A stretch of DNA of 48,001 nucleotides from Phlebiopsis flavidoalba (taxonomy: Eukaryota > Basidiomycota > Agaricomycetes > Polyporales > Phanerochaetaceae). The stretch spans positions 1 through 48,001 of the forward strand of contig JAOCPU010000100.1 of the NCBI GenBank assembly GCA_035772785.1. Reading direction: 5' to 3'. Of this stretch, positions 44,833 through 48,001 are shown piece by piece. The notes below the pieces were generated by a model. That model saw only the letters and a list, made by a program, of their open reading frames with translations. It was not told where the DNA came from and searched no databases. Made by a program: the position numbers and the translations under genes. How positions within the stretch are numbered: the first letter of the stretch is position 1; each line of letters begins with the position of its first letter.

Positions 44833-47493
44833 CTATTTGCGACTGCGGGTATGGATCGGTAAATCATTGTTGTCGGCCTTGACGGTACCCACGCAATCCT
44901 TCAGAGACTGTAGCAATACGTCCGTGCAAGCCTCCCCAGCCATGGTCGCAAAAGGGGGCTTGCTTATCGGCCTCGAAACGCTCCACTGCCGCCGCGAGAT
45001 ACCGCGTGTAGAGTTTTTTCGCCTGAAGCGCTCCAGCTCTGTACCGATCAGCGCGATTTGGGGAATTTGGCCACTGTTGAAAGCTTCGCATGAGTTTTTG
45101 GTAGTTCCAGGCATAACCTCGTAACGATTTGCATGGTCTCCGAACAGATTGAACGCTGACTCGGCTTGACGAGCCAGGAACGCGACCCATTCTGCGTCCG
45201 ACGTGATGCTGGGGGCGGGCGTCGATAGTCGGAACACACGAGTAGCCAACCTCCAAGCCACATCATGGAGTCTGGACTCTAAATCGTGAAGAGGATTGTA
45301 CGGAACTTCTCGGAATCGTAAAATTCCTCTGCGTCAGAACATGAAGACGCGCCAGCAATGGCATATGGGTCAGCCGGCGTTGAGGACCTGTCAGCCTCCG
45401 TTCCGTTGATAACTGCGAGGAAATCTGCGAGTGTAGGGAGCTTCGTCTCTTGGATACCGTGGGGAACATAAGATAGCCTTGAATGGTCTACTTCGTTGGA
45501 TATGAAGTCTGGAGTACCCTAGGATACGTTGACCGCCAGCGTTAACCAGGAAGCTGACGATCAGAGTGGGAAGGGCTACGCACCGTACGACCTCGCGCAT
45601 CGTATTTTCATTCTCGCGCTTTGCATATTCGAGGTCTGTAAGCTTCCCCACTCCATCGACGACTAAGACGTTACCGGTGCTGATATCGCGATGCACCCAG
45701 CCGCACTGATGGAGTACGTACCTTCAAACCTTCACCACTGGTAAGGCTCGCATGCCGATGTTAGAGTATTGACGCGCTTCACCTTCCCAACGCGTAGCCA
45801 ATGCTTGAAGTGCGCCCGAGAGCGTGCCTGTATCAGCGATGGTGCAGACCGACCTCTTCTAATACGATGCGATAGTGGACTTTCGGCTCGAACTGTAGGA
45901 TCTTCTGGACCTGGTCCTCAAGAATATTCGCTACATCCATTGGCAGGGATTTGTTAGGCTTCGGGTCCTTGGGCTTGCCTGACGACATGATAGACACCCG
46001 CGTTGCCTGAGCTGACTTCTTGCCTGGCGTCGCTGAAAGGCTAGACGGAATGGTGGCCAGCTTAAACAAAGAACGACCACGTACGATGGGGGTCGTGCGT
46101 GTGATCCTGCTGCCCAGAAATATAGACATCGCCCGCCGCCCTGATCTTCACGAAGTATCGCTCGAAGGCGGCAAGGCAGCCGGTCTCCTCGGCATCTTTC
46201 CTGACTGCTTTCCAAATAGCGTCTTCGCGATTGCGCGACGAATCTACCCCACGCGTCCTTGAGCGCGAGCGGTTTGGGGTCTTCCGTGCCGTCATTGTTG
46301 ACTTGGCGTACCTCCCATACACGAGTCCCTCGACCGCAGAGATCTTGTGCACCGACATCAGAAAATAATACGTACCGTCCTGTACGTGACGCTTGAGCAT
46401 GTAAGGTAGTAGTGGGGTGGATCGTTAGTGTTGATACCCTCCCGGCGTTTCATAGTCGTGTCTAGTCCGAGCTCCTCTTCGTTGGCGTACATGAGTCGCA
46501 CGAATAATTCCAGGGTATGATGAAAATCGCTGGAAAAAACTCATTAAATTGGCGTGGTAATAGAGATCTAAGCTTACCTCAATGAAGCCGAATGGGAAAG
46601 ACACGAGGACGCTCGATCGGTTCGCAAACCAGATGCGCATAGCGGTACCCTCAATCGAGAACGCAAAATACGAATCTTCGACGCGGATCCTCTTGCATAA
46701 TGTCTCTCAATACACAAATGACTTGATTACAATCTAGATATCTGCTTTGAGAACGGCCAAGAAACGCGCAAGATTATTGGCCAGCCTCACGTACTTGTAT
46801 GTAGTCGCTCGCGTTCTCCTTGAGCTGACCAAAAGCACACACGATGCTTGACCAGCGTGACCTTACATGGCTTTTTGCATTTGCGTTGCCTCTTATAAAG
46901 TCATCCGAGTCGTCTAATATGCCGTAACCAGTTGGGTCGTGCGTGTATTCTGGTGTCGCGTGTGGCCGTTGAATGATCTCTGCCAGGGTTGTAGAAGAAG
47001 GTTAGCGTAGGTTTTCCGTTTTTCCTCGTGTTCGCGTCTGATGGCGTAAATGATTTTCTCAATCCTGTGGAAGATTGGATTCTCCGTGTCTCCATAGGAA
47101 GGGCGTGTGTCTGCGCAGTGAATAAAACGACGGCACGTGATGATGGGGCGTACGGTCGGAGGTTTTGGAGGTATCCGTTCCAGCAAAGTTTTTAACCCCC
47201 CACGATGAACTCGCTTGCCGTAGATTGAAGCGGTAGGTAAGATGCCGTTCTCGCCTAGGAAGAACTGCACGGGGAGCTGGGATACGTCTGCACATAGCCT
47301 GATAAAAAGGGTTTTGGCTGTACACAGTCAGCTCCAAGCCCCTTCATGGTAGCGTGACGGAGAGAATGATTCTATGGGTCCAGTCGAAAATCAGATCCTC
47401 AGCAGCATTAAAAAGCATGGAATTTGACGTTGACGTACTAGATTGGTGGGTGGTGGTCGTGAAGGCGTAAACAGCGAAACTAGGCTTACCCAT
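44833..47493 (-). CDS. FunK1-type fungal-specific protein kinase
   Basis: Belongs to the lineage-expanded FunK1 family of basidiomycete protein kinases (family knowledge; substrates unknown). From the tentative ATG at 47493: NAAEDLIFDWTHRIILSVTL, QFFLGENGILPTASIYGKRV, a region with KENASDYI, then DIMQEDPRRRFVF, and AMRIWFANRSSVLVSFPFGF at about 46570-46640. Next come YRIVLEEVG near 45850-45870, the catalytic loop HRDISTGNVL at about 45664-45693 (HRD present), and KLTDLEYAKRENENTM, where DLE replaces the usual DFG as is normal for FunK1. The C-lobe follows (LESRLHDVAWRLATRVF, RRQWSVSRPISKPP), ending RSRK at 44833-44835. Multiple short introns and several shifts. It lies between the two copies of the duplicated module, on the opposite strand. 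Confidence 0.88.
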
Positions 47494-47643
47494 GCTCTAG
47501 GGATTGTGGCAGGACAAATTTGCTGAATATTTGGAGAGAAAGAACGATGAGGCGGTGTACAAAGTGTGGCGGCTTGCAACTAGTCGATCGCGAAGATAGT
47601 ACAAGGAAGGAGGGAACGCAACGTGACGTGAGCCAAAGACGCT

Positions 47644-47963
47644 GAGCGCTTATCTCGTCGCAGCGCGTCGGGCGTGTCGCGCTCTTCCGCCCTATTTCCA
47701 TATCAGGTATCCCGACGCGGAGTCAAATTTTGCCCGATCGCATCCTGCATTTCTTCGCTCTCCGGCGACCCTCCTGTGTGACGAGCCGTTCTTGTCGACC
47801 ATATAGACTCGATACCCCGTGCGGGAAAGCTTAATATGAGCAGGCGACGTTGTTGATCGCACACAAACAGACACAACGCTCGAAAGCGCATAAAAGGCGC
47901 GCCTGTCTACGTAAGTCTCCCAGAACTTTGAACATCTACTACATTTACACCGGATTATTCATC
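47644..47963 (+). promoter_or_regulatory. duplicated promoter module, copy B
   Basis: Direct copy of the module at 43464-43844, with the same block order. It has a cleaner TATA-like box, GCATAAAAGGCGCG, near 47887-47900, followed by GCCTGTCTACGTAAG and a short leader to the ATG at 47964. Copy B is about 60 bp shorter, by small deletions. Confidence 0.85.
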
Positions 47964-48001
47964 ATGTCCGAGCCTGTTATCCGTTCCACCTCGCCTTGCG
48001 C
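47964..48001 (+). CDS. paralogue 2 of the tandem pair, 5' end only
   Basis: The window ends after about twelve codons: MSEPVIRSTSPC. It matches MSEFIIRSTLPW of the gene at 43845 at most positions and sits behind the same promoter module, so it is a second member of the pair. The rest lies outside the window. Confidence 0.65.
   Translation, partial: MSEPVIRSTSPC

Overview
The window looks like nuclear DNA of a filamentous basidiomycete (Agaricomycetes). The right half holds genes with very short GT-AG introns (about 53-60 nt). It includes a fungal FunK1-type protein kinase, an AIG1/septin-like P-loop GTPase, an NHA1-type Na+/H+ antiporter, a peroxisomal acyl-CoA oxidase, a membrane-anchored S10 carboxypeptidase and ribosomal protein S2. 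A Ceratobasidiaceae (Rhizoctonia-like) source is only a guess from overall style. No bacterial, viral or organellar genes were recognised.

Region 1 (1 to about 22.3 kb) is a repeat block with no intact gene that I can identify. It has three tandem arrays (971-1406, 1621-1895, 4899-6320). Their spacers are unrelated, but all carry the same palindromic core, TCTGC-n-GCAGA, every 70-90 bp. Two diverged copies of a roughly 3 kb terminal-inverted-repeat (TIR) element lie in opposite orientation at 1971-4896 and 17046-20142. Each has AT-rich ends, a GC-rich proline-coding core and no recognisable transposase. Between them are several small DNA transposons with readable ends: a Tc1/mariner-type MITE (10310-10882, TA duplication), a hAT-type MITE with a perfect 8-bp duplication (14604-15014), and a hAT-like element nested inside another (13583-14044 inside 12995-14150). 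There is also a looser TIR element (11041-12421) and two pyrimidine-rich degenerate repeats.

Region 2 (22.6 to 48 kb) is gene-rich. In order it holds the antiporter (minus), RPS2 (plus, divergent), acyl-CoA oxidase (minus), a long poorly resolved stretch (29.2-32.9 kb), the GTPase (minus), a second unresolved stretch, the carboxypeptidase (plus), an unrecognised gene at 39.6-41.1 kb, and a small protein gene with an internal repeat (42.2 kb). At the right edge, FunK1 (minus) lies between two direct copies of one promoter plus 5'-coding module (43464 on and 47644 on), so it sits within a tandem duplication.

Almost every gene in region 2 is broken by small insertions, while the encoded residues stay conserved in the alternating frames. 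In RPS2 all the disruptions I can place are insertions. This fits uncorrected long-read assembly errors better than decay, so boundaries and frames below are approximate. Apart from being housekeeping or signalling genes typical of the lineage, the genes do not form an evident pathway or cluster.
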